A stretch of 64,000 bases of DNA from the NCBI GenBank assembly GCA_963742715.1, contig CAVUMR010000002.1:1736001-1800000 (forward strand), read 5' to 3'. This stretch comes from CAVUMR01 sp963742715 (GTDB lineage: Bacteria; Actinomycetota; Actinomycetes; Mycobacteriales; Micromonosporaceae). Numbering within the stretch: position 1 is the stretch's first letter; every line of letters starts with the position of its first letter. The position numbers and the translations under genes were made by a program. The notes below the pieces were generated by a model that was not told where the DNA came from, did not search any database, and saw only the letters and a list, made by a program, of their open reading frames with translations. Below, one piece after another: positions 39,386 through 48,102 of this stretch.

Positions 39386-40316
39386 TCACGATGGCTGCTG
39401 CCGCGGCACCAGTGCGGTCGCGCCGTCCCCGATCCCGTACCGACCGGCATGTCCGGCCAACTGCTCCTCGAGCGCCAGTACGGTCGCTATCTGTCCCTGC
39501 ACGGTCGACACACTATCCACTGTGGACACCGTCTGGTTGAGGGTGGCGTTGCCGCGTACCGCAGCCACCGGGTTTCCGTCGCCGGAGGTGCCCGGTCCGG
39601 CGACCACGATCGGGCCGGCCCTGTCGAACTGGCCGACCGCGCTGACCACCGCGGCGTTGCGCTTGGCCGCGTCGGCGTCGGTGAACGGGGAGCCGGTCAC
39701 CATCACGACCGCCTCGGCGGTCGCGTTCACCTTGGACATCTCCACGACCATGCGGGCAGTCGTGTACGCGGTGAGCACCTGGGTCTCCGCCCCGGCCGGC
39801 AGCGGCGGTCGCCGGTCGAGCAGCACGGCGGCGAGCAGCGCGGCGGACGTCTGCGGCCCGTCGCTGTTGTTCGGCAGCCCCGTCACGCCGATCGGCGCCG
39901 CCTGGGTGGCCAGGTCGAGCAGCACGTCGTTGTTGTTCGGATCGGTGTACGCGTCGCTGAACTGCAGCGGGCCGATGATGGTGGCACCGCCCAGCTTGAG
40001 CATGTCCACCACGCCCTGTACGTGCTTGCCGTCCGAGCCGGGCATGGCCAGCACCAGCACGCGGCGGCTGGGCAGCCGACCGGACAGGGTGGCCGGGGCC
40101 AACTGCTTGTCGAACTCCTCCCGCCGGTTCGCCTCGTTCTCGAGGTGCCCGACCTGACCGCGCAACTGGCCGTTGGACTTGCGCAGCGAGGACACCTGGT
40201 CGTTGAGGTTGTCGGCCAGCGGGCCGTTGAGCGCGGCGGTGCCGAGCGACCAGGCCGATCGCGAGCGCGAGGAAGACCGCGGTGAGGGAAACCACGTGGT
40301 ACCGAAAGTTGATCAC
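39386..40316 (-). CDS. steB: SteB/MctB-type membrane-anchored protein (frameshift near 5' end)
   Basis: GTG start at 40316, overlapping the steA stop (GTGA). The N-terminal segment INFRYHVVSLTAVFLALAIG is a membrane anchor typical of this family. A single-base break near 40250 then joins to the main frame: SSLRKSNGQLRGQVGHLENE (coiled coil), RVLVLAMPGSDGKHVQGVV, GATIIGPLQFSDAYTDPNN and a long Ala-rich C-terminus. The orthologue in M. tuberculosis (Rv1698) has been described as MctB, a copper efflux-related outer membrane protein, and the corynebacterial one as SteB acting with SteA in cell division. The pair with steA is conserved. Confidence 0.85.
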
Positions 40317-41508
40317 GAGAACAGCCTCTGCAGCTGAGAAGCATGAGGTTGTCCCACCACTCGGCGACCACGCTGAGGTACGCCGGCCGACCGTGGACAC
40401 CGCCACCGCGGCCGCCATCGCGGCGAGCGCGGACAGCACGAGCAGCAGCAGCGACGAGCCGGAGATGTTCTGCCGGTAGAGCCGGCTCACCCCCTTGGCG
40501 TCGACCAGCTTGCCGCCGACCTTCAGCCGGGTCAGGAACGTCGAGGCCATGCCGCCACGGCCCTTGTCGAGGAACTCGACCAGGGTCGCGTGCGTGCCGA
40601 CCGCGACGATCAGCGAGGCGCCCTTCTCGTCGGCCAGCAGCATCGCGAGGTCCTCGCTGGTGGCCGCGGCCGGGAAGGTCATCGCCGGCCACGCCCGAGC
40701 TGCTGCACCCGGGCCAGGCCCGGCGCCCGGCCGTCCGGGTACGCGTGCACGACCACCTCGGCGCCACAGCGCAGCACGTCGTCGGTGACCGAGTCCATGT
40801 CGCCGATGATCAGGTCGGGCGTGTAGCCGGCCTCGACCAGCGCGTCGGCGCCGCCGTCGACGCCGATCAGCACCGGCTTGAACTCGCGGATGTACGGCCG
40901 CAGCACGTCCAGGTCGGCCTTGTAGTCGTAGCCGCGCACCACGATCAGGCAGTGCCGGCCGTGCGATCTGGGTCTCCACGTCGGGCACGCCGACGCCGTC
41001 GAGCAGCAGGTCGCGCTCCTGCTTGAGGTACTCCATCGTGTTGGCGGCGAACGCCTCGAGCTGCACCGACAGGCCCTCGCGGGCGTCGGCCATCGCCGGC
41101 CGCGACCGTGCTCGGCGTCCTGCCGCATGCCGGTGCGCGACCGGCTCGGTCCCGTCGAGGAGCACGGTGTCGCCCTCGATCCGGACGACGTCGCCCTCGC
41201 GGAGCCGCTGGAAGACGTCCTCGCCGAGGTCGTCGACCAGCGGGATGCCGGCCTGCGACCAGCACCTCGGGGCCGAGGTTGGGGTAGCGGCCGGAGATCG
41301 ACGGCTTGGCGTTGAGCACCGCGGCGACGCCCGACGGCGACCAGCGAGTCGGCCGCCACCCGGTCGAGGTCGACATGGTCGATGACCGCGATGTCACCGG
41401 GGCGCAGCCGGCCGACCAGGCGCTTGGTCCGGCGGTCGAGCCGCGCGGTGCCGGTGACTGATGCCCGGTTCGACCGCTCCGGGTCCGGCGCAGGGTGGGA
41501 AGACGCAT
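40313..41508 (-). CDS. steA: SteA-type thiamin-pyrophosphokinase-like membrane protein (frameshifted)
   Basis: ATG at 41508 (MRLPTLRR). Pieces in different frames: ARLDRRTKRLVGRLRPGDIA and VIDHVDLDRVAADSL, then VLNAKPSISGRYPNLGPEVL, EAFAANTMEYLKQERDLLLD, HCLIVVRGYDYKADL, VLIGVDGGADALVEAGYTPD, LIIGDMDSVTDDVL, and finally STFLTRLKVGGKLVDAKGVS with a C-terminal membrane helix (SSLLLLVLSALAAMAAAVAV). The GDMDS motif matches the thiamin pyrophosphokinase catalytic fold. I count six or more single-base register changes. Correct translation would end LFS at 40313. SteA works with SteB at the division site in Corynebacterium. Confidence 0.86.
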
Positions 41509-41608
41509 CGAGACCATCCTGGCATGCCTGGCGACACGTTGCATCAGGTCGCCACGACATGCGCGATGACACATCACCGTCGATCGACCGGATCCGCAGT
41601 CACGCAGC

Positions 41609-43387
41609 TCAGCGCAGCGCTTCTCCCGCCCGCGCCACCGCCAGCAGCTCCTCGGCGTGGGCGATGCCCAGGTCGGAGTCGGGCAGGCCGGCCAGCATCC
41701 GGGCCAGCTCGCGGGCCCGCTCGGTGTCCTCGACCACCCGCACCCCGCTGGTGGTGACCGCGCCGCCGGTGTCCTTGGCGACCACCAGATGCCGGTCGGC
41801 GAACGCCGCCACCTGCGGCAGGTGGGTCACCACCAGCACCTGGTGGGTGCGGGCCAGCCGGGCCAGCCGCCGGCCGATCTCCACCGCGGCCTGCCCGCCC
41901 ACGCCCGCGTCGACCTCGTCGAAGACCAGCGTCGGCGGGCCGCCGGCACCGGCGAACACCACCTCGATGGCGAGCATCACCCGGGACAGCTCACCGCCGG
42001 AGGCGCCCTGCTGCAGCGGCAGCGGCGGCGCGCCCGGGTGGGCGAGCAGCCGCAGCTCGACCTCGTCGGCCCCGTCCGGCCCGACGCCGACCTCGACGCC
42101 GTCGACGGTCAGGGTCGGCTCGCCGCGCCGGCCGGGCGGCGGCAGCACCGCCACCTCGACCCGCGCGTGCGGCATCGCCAGCCCGGCCAGCTCCGACGGT
42201 GACCTGCCTCGGCGAACCGGCCGGCCGCCTCGGCGCCGGGCCGCGGACAGCCGGCCGGCCAGCTCCGCCGACCTCGCCGCGCCAGCCGCTGCCGCTCCCG
42301 GTCCAGCTCCTCCAGCAGCTCGTCGGAGGTGTCCAGCTCGCCCAGCCGGGCTGCGGGCCTGGTCGGCCCAGGCGATGCACGCCGTCGACGTCGTCGGCGT
42401 ACTTGCGGGTCAGCGCCGCGCAGCGCGGCCCGCCGCTCGTAGATCGGCCTGCAGCCGGGCCGGGTCGGCGTCGAGCCTGCGCCAGATAGGCCGACAGCTC
42501 GGCCGACCACGTCGCGCGACCAGGCGTGGCCGCCTCCTCGAGCCGGGCGGCCAGGTCGCCCAGCGCCGGGTCGACCTCGGCCTGCGCCTCCAGCGTGCGC
42601 CGGGCCGCGCCGAGCAGGCTGCGTCGCGTCGGCGGCGTCGTCGGCGGCCTCGTCGGCCGCCGGCCAGCGCGGCGTGCGCGGTCTGCGCGGCCGATCCGCA
42701 GCCCCTCGGCGTGCTCCAGCCGCTGCGCCTCGGCGCGCAGCTCGTCGTCCTCGCCGGGCTGCGGGTCGACCCGGGTGATCTCGTCGAGGCCCAGCCGGAG
42801 CAGGTCGGCCTCCTGGTTGCGCTCGCGGGCGTTGCGCCGCCGGTCGGCCAGGTCGTCGTCCAGCCGCGCGCCAGCGGTGAACGCCTCGCGATAGGTCTCG
42901 CAGCAGCTTCTCGTGGTCGGCGCCGGCGAACCGGTCCAGCGCGGCGCGCTGCTCGGCCGGGCGCAGCAGCCGCAGCTGGTCGGACTGGCCGTGCACGGCG
43001 ACGACCTGCTCGCCGACCTCGCCGAGCATCGCCACCGGCATGCTGCGGCCGCCGACGTGCGCCCGGGACCGGCCCTCGGTGGTCACCGTGCGGCTGAGCA
43101 GCACCGAGCCGTCGTCGTCGGGCTCGGCGCCGGCGTCGGCGATCCGGGTCGTGCACGGCGTCGGCCGAGCGGGCCGGACAGCCGCAGCCGGCCCTCGACC
43201 ACCGCCCGGCCCGGGTCGGCGCGCACCCGGCCGGCGTCGGCGCGGCCGCCGAACAGCAGCCCGAGGCCGGTCACCACCATCGTCTTGCCGGCGCCGGTCT
43301 CGCCGGTGATGACGTTCATCCCGGCGTCAGGCGCAGCGTGGCGTCGTCGATGACGCCGAGGCCGGTGATGCGCAGTTCCTCCAGCAC
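41609..43387 (-). CDS. recN: DNA repair protein RecN (frameshifted in this sequence)
   Basis: GTG at 43387 (VLEELRITGLGVIDDATLRL). The Walker A MNVITGETGAGKTMVVTGLG follows a single missing base near 43318. VAVHGQSDQLRLLRPAEQRA is the mid-protein Q-loop region. The coiled-coil region (about 42200-42900) is broken many times. From 42180 the frame is intact: SGGELSRVMLAIEVVFAGAG, PTLVFDEVDAGVGGQAAVEI (Walker B) and VLVVTHLPQVAAFADRHLVV. RecN is an SMC-like ATPase for double-strand-break repair. The order recN-nadK-tlyA is conserved (Rv1696-Rv1694). Confidence 0.9.
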
Positions 43388-43516
43388 AGCCAGACAGTAG
43401 TGAGTCCTCCGACGTTGCCGCCACGCACACGCCGCGGAACCGTAGCCGGTCGGTGCGGACAGCGCGTGGCGATGCCGGGCCGGCGCACCGGTGCGGAGCG
43501 CCTGCTGGCGCGCGGG

Positions 43517-44417
43517 TCAGCGGCGCGGCATTCTGCCGCGCCAGCCCGTCCACCGGCAGGGCGAACTTGGCCACCAGCCGGTCGGTGAACGGCCGCGGCT
43601 CGCAGCCGGACCACCCGAACCGGCAGCGCGCCGCGCCGCACCGTCACCTGCGCGCCCGGCGGCAGGTCGAAGACCCGCCGGCCGTCGCAGCACAGCACGG
43701 CGAACGACGTGTACGGGTCGACGGTGATCGCGAAGGTCGAGGTCGGCGCGGTCACCAGCGGCCTGCTGAACAGGGCGTGCGCGCTGATCGGCACCAGCAG
43801 CAGCGCCTCCACCTCGGGCCAGACCACCGGGCCGCCGGCGGAGAACGCGTACGCGGTCGAGCCGGTCGGGGTGGCGCACACCACACCGTCGCAGCCGTAC
43901 CGCGACAGCGGCCGGCCGTCGACGTCGACCAGCAGCTCGAGCATCTGCTCGCGCTCGCCCTTCTCGACGCTGACCTCGTTGAGCGCCCAGGACTCGGCGA
44001 TCAGCCGCCCGTCGTACTCGGCCCGTCACGTCGAGCGGTGAGCCGCTCGTCCACCGTGTAGTCGCCCGCGACGATCACCCGGTGTACGGCCTGGTCGAGG
44101 TCGTCGATCTCGGCCTCGGCCAGGAAGCCGACCTTGCCGAGGTTGATGCCGAGCAGCGGCGCCTTGGCCGGCCGGGCCAGCTCGGCCGCGCGCAGGAAGG
44201 TGCCGTCGCCGCCGAGCGCGAACACGATCTCGACGCCGTCGGCGGCGCGGTCCGGGTCGCCGACCGGTACCACGACCGGGCAGGTCCAGGTCGGCGGCCT
44301 CCTCGGCGAGCACCCGTACCTCGAAACCGGCTCGCTGCAGGTCGGCGGCGACGGTCCGGGCGTGCTCGGTGCTCGCCGCCGGCCGGTGTGCGTGACCAGC
44401 AGCGCCTCGCGGCTCAC
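43517..44417 (-). CDS. nadK: NAD kinase (frameshifted in this sequence)
   Basis: GTG at 44417 overlapping tlyA by GTGA. The core is split by frameshifts near 44350, 44280, 44030 and 43625. DGVEIVFALGGDGTFLRAAE holds the GGDGT active-site motif. PLLGINLGKVGFLAEAEIDD follows. GCDGVVCATPTGSTAYAFSA holds the second conserved Asn/Thr-Gly-Ser-Thr loop, and DLPPGAQVTVRRGALPVRVV the C-terminal sheet. NadK makes NADP from NAD with ATP or polyphosphate and is essential. The end near 43517 (GWRGRMPRR) depends on the last register. Confidence 0.89.
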
Positions 44418-45277
44418 CGACGGCTCCTCGTACACGTCATCGGGGCGGCCTCCTCGTTGGATACCGGCGTGGCCGTGGCGCCGGCGACCCGACGTGCCTC
44501 GTCCGGATCGGCCGGCTCGGCGCGCCCCGGCGCAACCACAGGAAGAACTCGACGTTGCCGCGTCGGCCCGGGCAGCGGGCTGGCCACCACGCCGGCCACG
44601 CCGAGGCCCAGCGTCGGCGGCCTCCGCGGCGACGGCCAGCACCGCCTCGGCCCGCAGCTGCCGGATCGCGGACCACTCCGCCCGGGCCGACCCGGTCCCT
44701 GCCCGACCTCGAACTGCGGCTTCACCATCGGCGCCAGATCGCCGTCCGGCGCGGTGCAGGCGGCGAGCGCCGGCAGCACCAGCCGCAGCGAGATGAACGA
44801 CAGGTCGGCCACGGTGAGGTCGACCGGCCCGCCGATCAGTTCCGGGGTCAGCGTCCGCACGTTGGTGCGGTCCAGCACCCGCACCCGCTCGTCGGTGCGC
44901 AGCGACCAGGCCAGCTGCCCGTAGCCGACGTCGACCGCGACGACTTCGCGGCGCATCGGCGCGCAGCAGCACGTCGGTGAACCCGCCGGTGGAGGCGCCG
45001 GCGTCCAGGCAGCGCCGGCCCGCGACCGTCAGGCCCATCGGCTCGAACGCGGCGAGCGCGCCGGCGAGCTTGTGGCCGCCGCGGGAGACGTACTCCGGCC
45101 GGGTCGTCGCCGATAACCAGGACCGGGTCGGCCGGGTCGACCGCGGTGGCCGGCTTCGCGGCCCGGGTGCCGCGCGACCTGCACCCGGCCGGCCGCGACA
45201 AGCTCGGCGGCCTGCTCACGGGACCGGGCCAGCCCCCGCCGAACCAGCTCGGCGTCCAACCGGATCCGTCGCGCCAC
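44414..45277 (-). CDS. tlyA: TlyA family rRNA 2'-O-methyltransferase (frameshifted in this sequence)
   Basis: GTG at 45277. The N-terminal S4 domain is RIRLDAELVRRGLARSREQA. Later frames give VSRGGHKLAGAL-type remnants, RRCLDAGASTGGFTDVLLRA (SAM-binding), VAVDVGYGQLAWSLRTDERV, LDRTNVRTLTPELIGGPVDL, ADLSFISLRLVLPAL and MVKPQFEVG. TlyA methylates 16S and 23S rRNA at sites bound by capreomycin and viomycin. Breaks lie near 45175, 45100, 44950, 44700, 44620 and 44525. The 3' frame with GTGA overlap onto nadK is assumed; another frame would stop at 44437. Confidence 0.88.
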
Positions 45278-45288
45278 GTGCCCGCCGG

Positions 45289-45582
45289 TCAGCTCTCGTC
45301 GACGCTGGCGAGCGTGTCGCGCAGCGTCTGATGTACCGCGTCGTACTCGGCCACCTGCTCGCTCACCGGAAGGCCGGCCGCGCGATCGAGCCGGACGAGC
45401 GCCTCGTCGACCCGCGGATCGCCGCTGTCCGGACCGCCGTCCCCGACCTGTTCACGGACCTGCCCGCCCTGGTCCGCGGTTTCGGCGGCCCGGTCCGCGG
45501 TTTCGGCGGCCTGGTAGGCGGTTTCGGCGGCTTGGTCTGCGGTTTCGGCGGTCTGGTGGGCGGTCTGCTCGGGTCCGATCAT
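45289..45582 (-). CDS. Small protein downstream of the phasin-like gene (Rv1693 position)
   Basis: 97 residues. The first 35 residues are a tandem AETADQA-type repeat, coded by 21-base units in the DNA (about 45475-45570). The conserved-looking C-terminus is PRVDEALVRLDRAAGLPVSE followed by HQTLRDTLASVD. The start overlaps the preceding stop (ATGA at 45579-45582) and the end is 12 bases before tlyA, so it is part of the same operon. Family known only as hypothetical; cytoplasmic and acidic. Confidence 0.75.
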   Translation of the reverse strand: MIGPEQTAHQTAETADQAAETAYQAAETADRAAETADQGGQVREQVGDGGPDSGDPRVDEALVRLDRAAGLPVSEQVAEYDAVHQTLRDTLASVDES

Positions 45583-46553
45583 GCCGGCCCGCCGCTGCCC
45601 GCCGCCGGCGCGCTACGGCGGGCCGCGGTCGCGCCGCCCGCCCGCTTCGCGGTGGTCTTCCTGGCCGCCTTCGTGGACGTCTTCGTGGACGCCTTTGTGG
45701 GCGCTTTTCTAGGCGCTTTCGTGGACGCCTTCGCGGCCGCTTTCGTGGTGGCCTTACTGGTAGCCGCGCTCCTGCCGGCCGCCTTGCTGCCGGCCGCCTT
45801 CTTGCTCGCCGATTTCGCACCAGCGGACTTCGCAGCCGTCGACTTCGCTGCCGTCGACTTCGCAGCTGTCACGTTCGCACCAGCAGACTTCGCGCTGGTT
45901 GCCTTCTTGCTGGCGGACTTCGCGCTGGGGGCCTTCGCGCTGGGGGCCTTCGCGCTGGCCGCCGTCTTCCGGCCAGCGGTCGCAGACCCGGCACCTCCCG
46001 CCGTCTTCTTGGCCGCTGTCGCAGTGCCGGCGCCACCAGCCGCCGTCTTCGTGGCCGCTGTCGTTGGCGTACCAGCGCCGCCTGGCGCGGTCTTCGTGGC
46101 AGTCGCTTTCTTGGCCACCGTCTTCTTGGCGACGGTTTTCTTGGCCACGGTCCTCTTCGCGACGGTGCTGCGGGGCACGCCTGCCGCTGCCGTACCAGCG
46201 ACGGTCGCCCTACTGTCCGCGGCCGTGGCCGCGGCCTTCGCTCCGGCGGCCTCGCCGCGCGCCTCGGCGAGCTCGCGCTCGAGCTCCTCCACCCGGCGCC
46301 GCAGCCGCGTGGTCTCCTCGGTACCGAAGCCGATCGCACCGAGCGCCCGATCGATCTCGTACCGCACGAGCTTGGTCATCGCCTCGCGGTTCGCCGTACT
46401 CGTCTCGACCAGGTCTTCGGTCATCGCCTGTACCTGCTCGACCGTCGCACCACCGGACTCGGCGAGAGCTTTGGCGATCTTCCTGGCCCGTTTACGGGAT
46501 GCCTCGGTGAGACCCAGGGCAAATTCCAGGTACGCCCGCCATGGTTCCTGCAT
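45579..46553 (-). CDS. Phasin-like protein with histone-H1-like Lys/Ala tail
   Basis: 324 residues. Residues 1-95 are helical and phasin-like: WRAYLEFALGLTEASRKRAR, LVETSTANREAMTKLVRYEI and a heptad ending RLRRRVEELERELAEARG. The remaining 220 residues are a low-complexity tail of AKKTVAKKT, KAPSAK and TKASTK motifs resembling eukaryotic histone H1 and bacterial PhaF-type nucleoid proteins. Such proteins bind DNA non-specifically and may link storage granules or the nucleoid. Its upstream region is shared with the divergent SCP2 gene. The tail is coded by imperfect repeats (45640-46170). Confidence 0.8.
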   Translation of the reverse strand: MQEPWRAYLEFALGLTEASRKRARKIAKALAESGGATVEQVQAMTEDLVETSTANREAMTKLVRYEIDRALGAIGFGTEETTRLRRRVEELERELAEARGEAAGAKAAATAADSRATVAGTAAAGVPRSTVAKRTVAKKTVAKKTVAKKATATKTAPGGAGTPTTAATKTAAGGAGTATAAKKTAGGAGSATAGRKTAASAKAPSAKAPSAKSASKKATSAKSAGANVTAAKSTAAKSTAAKSAGAKSASKKAAGSKAAGRSAATSKATTKAAAKASTKAPRKAPTKASTKTSTKAARKTTAKRAGGATAARRSAPAAGSGGPA

Positions 46554-46672
46554 CGCTTCGCCTCCGCTTCGGCGTTGTTGCCTGCACGCTACCGGCCGGC
46601 CCTGTTCACCGATGCGATACCGTGCCGGTCAGCCTCGGCACCGGAGGCGGTCCGTACACGGTGGGGGGTCGG

Positions 46673-47008
46673 ATGGCAACCGTCGAGCAGTGCCGGGAGG
46701 CACTCGACCGGCTGGCGGCCACGTTGGCGGCGAACGCCGACGTACAAAAGGAGGTCTCCCTCGACCGCCCGCTCGCGTGCGAGATCCCGGATCTCGATGT
46801 CGCGTTCCACTGCCGGTTGCTGGACGGGCGGTTGCTCGACATCCGCGACGGCGACGACGCGGGCGCGAAGATCCGCCTGATAGCCGACAGCGACGACCTG
46901 CTGTCGCTGGTCGACGGCAACCTCGACTTCGCCAAGGCCTGGTCGAGCGGACGGGTGTCGGTCAAGGCCAGCATGCTCGACCTGTTGAAGCTGCGTAACC
47001 TGCTGTAG
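46673..47008 (+). CDS. SCP2 sterol-carrier-domain protein
   Basis: 111 residues from ATG at 46673 (GGGGGG upstream; earlier in-frame starts add unrelated sequence). The protein is one small alpha/beta domain: ALDRLAATLAANADVQKEVS, DVAFHCRLLDGRLLDIRDGD, AKIRLIADSDDLLSLVDGNL then DFAKAWSSGRVSVKASMLDL. The LVDG.L..AKAW.SGRVSV pattern is the hallmark of the SCP2 fold, which binds hydrophobic ligands. Divergent from the phasin-like gene and convergent (29-base gap) with the HAD gene. Ligand unknown. Confidence 0.83.
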   Translation: MATVEQCREALDRLAATLAANADVQKEVSLDRPLACEIPDLDVAFHCRLLDGRLLDIRDGDDAGAKIRLIADSDDLLSLVDGNLDFAKAWSSGRVSVKASMLDLLKLRNLL

Positions 47009-47037
47009 CCGCGCGACGCTGGCGCGGCCACCCGCCG

Positions 47038-48102
47038 TCAATCCAGGCGGCCGGCCAGCCCGAGCTCCCGACAGGCGTCGCCGGCGGCGGCCGAGCCGGC
47101 CCGGACGTCGAGCTGTCCGTCCGGCGCCGACCCGCGGTAGGACCAGCACGCCAGGCACAATGCCCGCAGCGCGTCGATCGCGTCCCCCGCGCCGTCGAGG
47201 TCCACCGAGTCCGCTGTGGTACGCCGCGCGGTCCAGCCTCCGCAGCGCGCCTGCGTACCGTCCAGCACCGGCTCGGGATGCGGTACCAGTAGTGCGCCGA
47301 GATCGTGTCCGAGGTACCGCGGTCGGCGTTCGGGTGGCGCTACGAGCAGGTCAGCGGCGGTGCTCACGCCGGTCAGTACCAGCAGGCTGTCCAGCCCGGT
47401 GTTGTTGGCGCCCTCGATGTCGGTGTCCAACCGGTCGCCGACGACGAGTGCCCGTTGGCCGCCGCGCTTCTTGATCGCGTCGGTGAACAGCGCCGGTTCC
47501 GGTTTGCCGACGGCCACGTCCGGCTCTCGTCCGAGGGCGGTGACCAGCACGGCGACCAATGAACCGTTGCCGGGAAGCGGTCCCCGGGGCGACGGCAGGG
47601 TGCGATCCCGGTTGGTCACCACCCAGTCCGCGCCGGCCCGCACCGCCACGGTCGCCTCGGCGAGTTGCCCCCACCCCACCTCGGGCGCATAGCCCTGTAC
47701 CACCGCCACCGGCTTGTCCGCTGCCGCCGTCGTCGGCCGCAGGCCGACCGCGCTGACCTCGCGTACCAGCGCCGGCGCCCCGACCACCAAGACAGTCGAG
47801 CCTTTGGGGTACCGGTCGGCAAGCACCGCGGCGGCCGCCTGCGCGGAGGTGGCCACTTCCGTGGCATCCGCGCTCACCCCGAGCGCACGCAACGCTCCGG
47901 CCACCTCGTCACCCGAGCGGGACGCGTTGTTGGTCACGAACTCGACGTTCACGCCACCGCGCCGTACCGCGGTCAGAGCCTCCGCCGCACCGGGGATGAC
48001 CTGGTCACCGAGGTACACCACACCGTCGAGATCGACCAGCACCAGGTCGTACCCGTCGAGAACCGGCCCCTCGGTGCTCCGCAGTTGGGAGGTGGTGGTC
48101 AT
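47038..48102 (-). CDS. HAD-superfamily phosphatase, NagD/PGP-like (class IIA)
   Basis: 354 residues from ATG at 48102, overlapping the TPR gene stop. DxD nucleophile motif LVLVDLDGVVYLGD (Asp at about 21 and 23), Thr/Asn motif VEFVTNNASRS, Lys motif VGKPEPALF, and the acidic motif VVGDRLDTDIEGANNTG. This is the cap-C2 (NagD) subfamily acting on small phosphometabolites such as phosphoglycolate or glycerol phosphate. A C-terminal extension of about 80 residues rich in Arg/Ala and with four Cys is unusual. Matches Rv1692 in position. Intact. Confidence 0.88.
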   Translation of the reverse strand: MTTTSQLRSTEGPVLDGYDLVLVDLDGVVYLGDQVIPGAAEALTAVRRGGVNVEFVTNNASRSGDEVAGALRALGVSADATEVATSAQAAAAVLADRYPKGSTVLVVGAPALVREVSAVGLRPTTAAADKPVAVVQGYAPEVGWGQLAEATVAVRAGADWVVTNRDRTLPSPRGPLPGNGSLVAVLVTALGREPDVAVGKPEPALFTDAIKKRGGQRALVVGDRLDTDIEGANNTGLDSLLVLTGVSTAADLLVAPPERRPRYLGHDLGALLVPHPEPVLDGTQARCGGWTARRTTADSVDLDGAGDAIDALRALCLACWSYRGSAPDGQLDVRAGSAAAGDACRELGLAGRLD

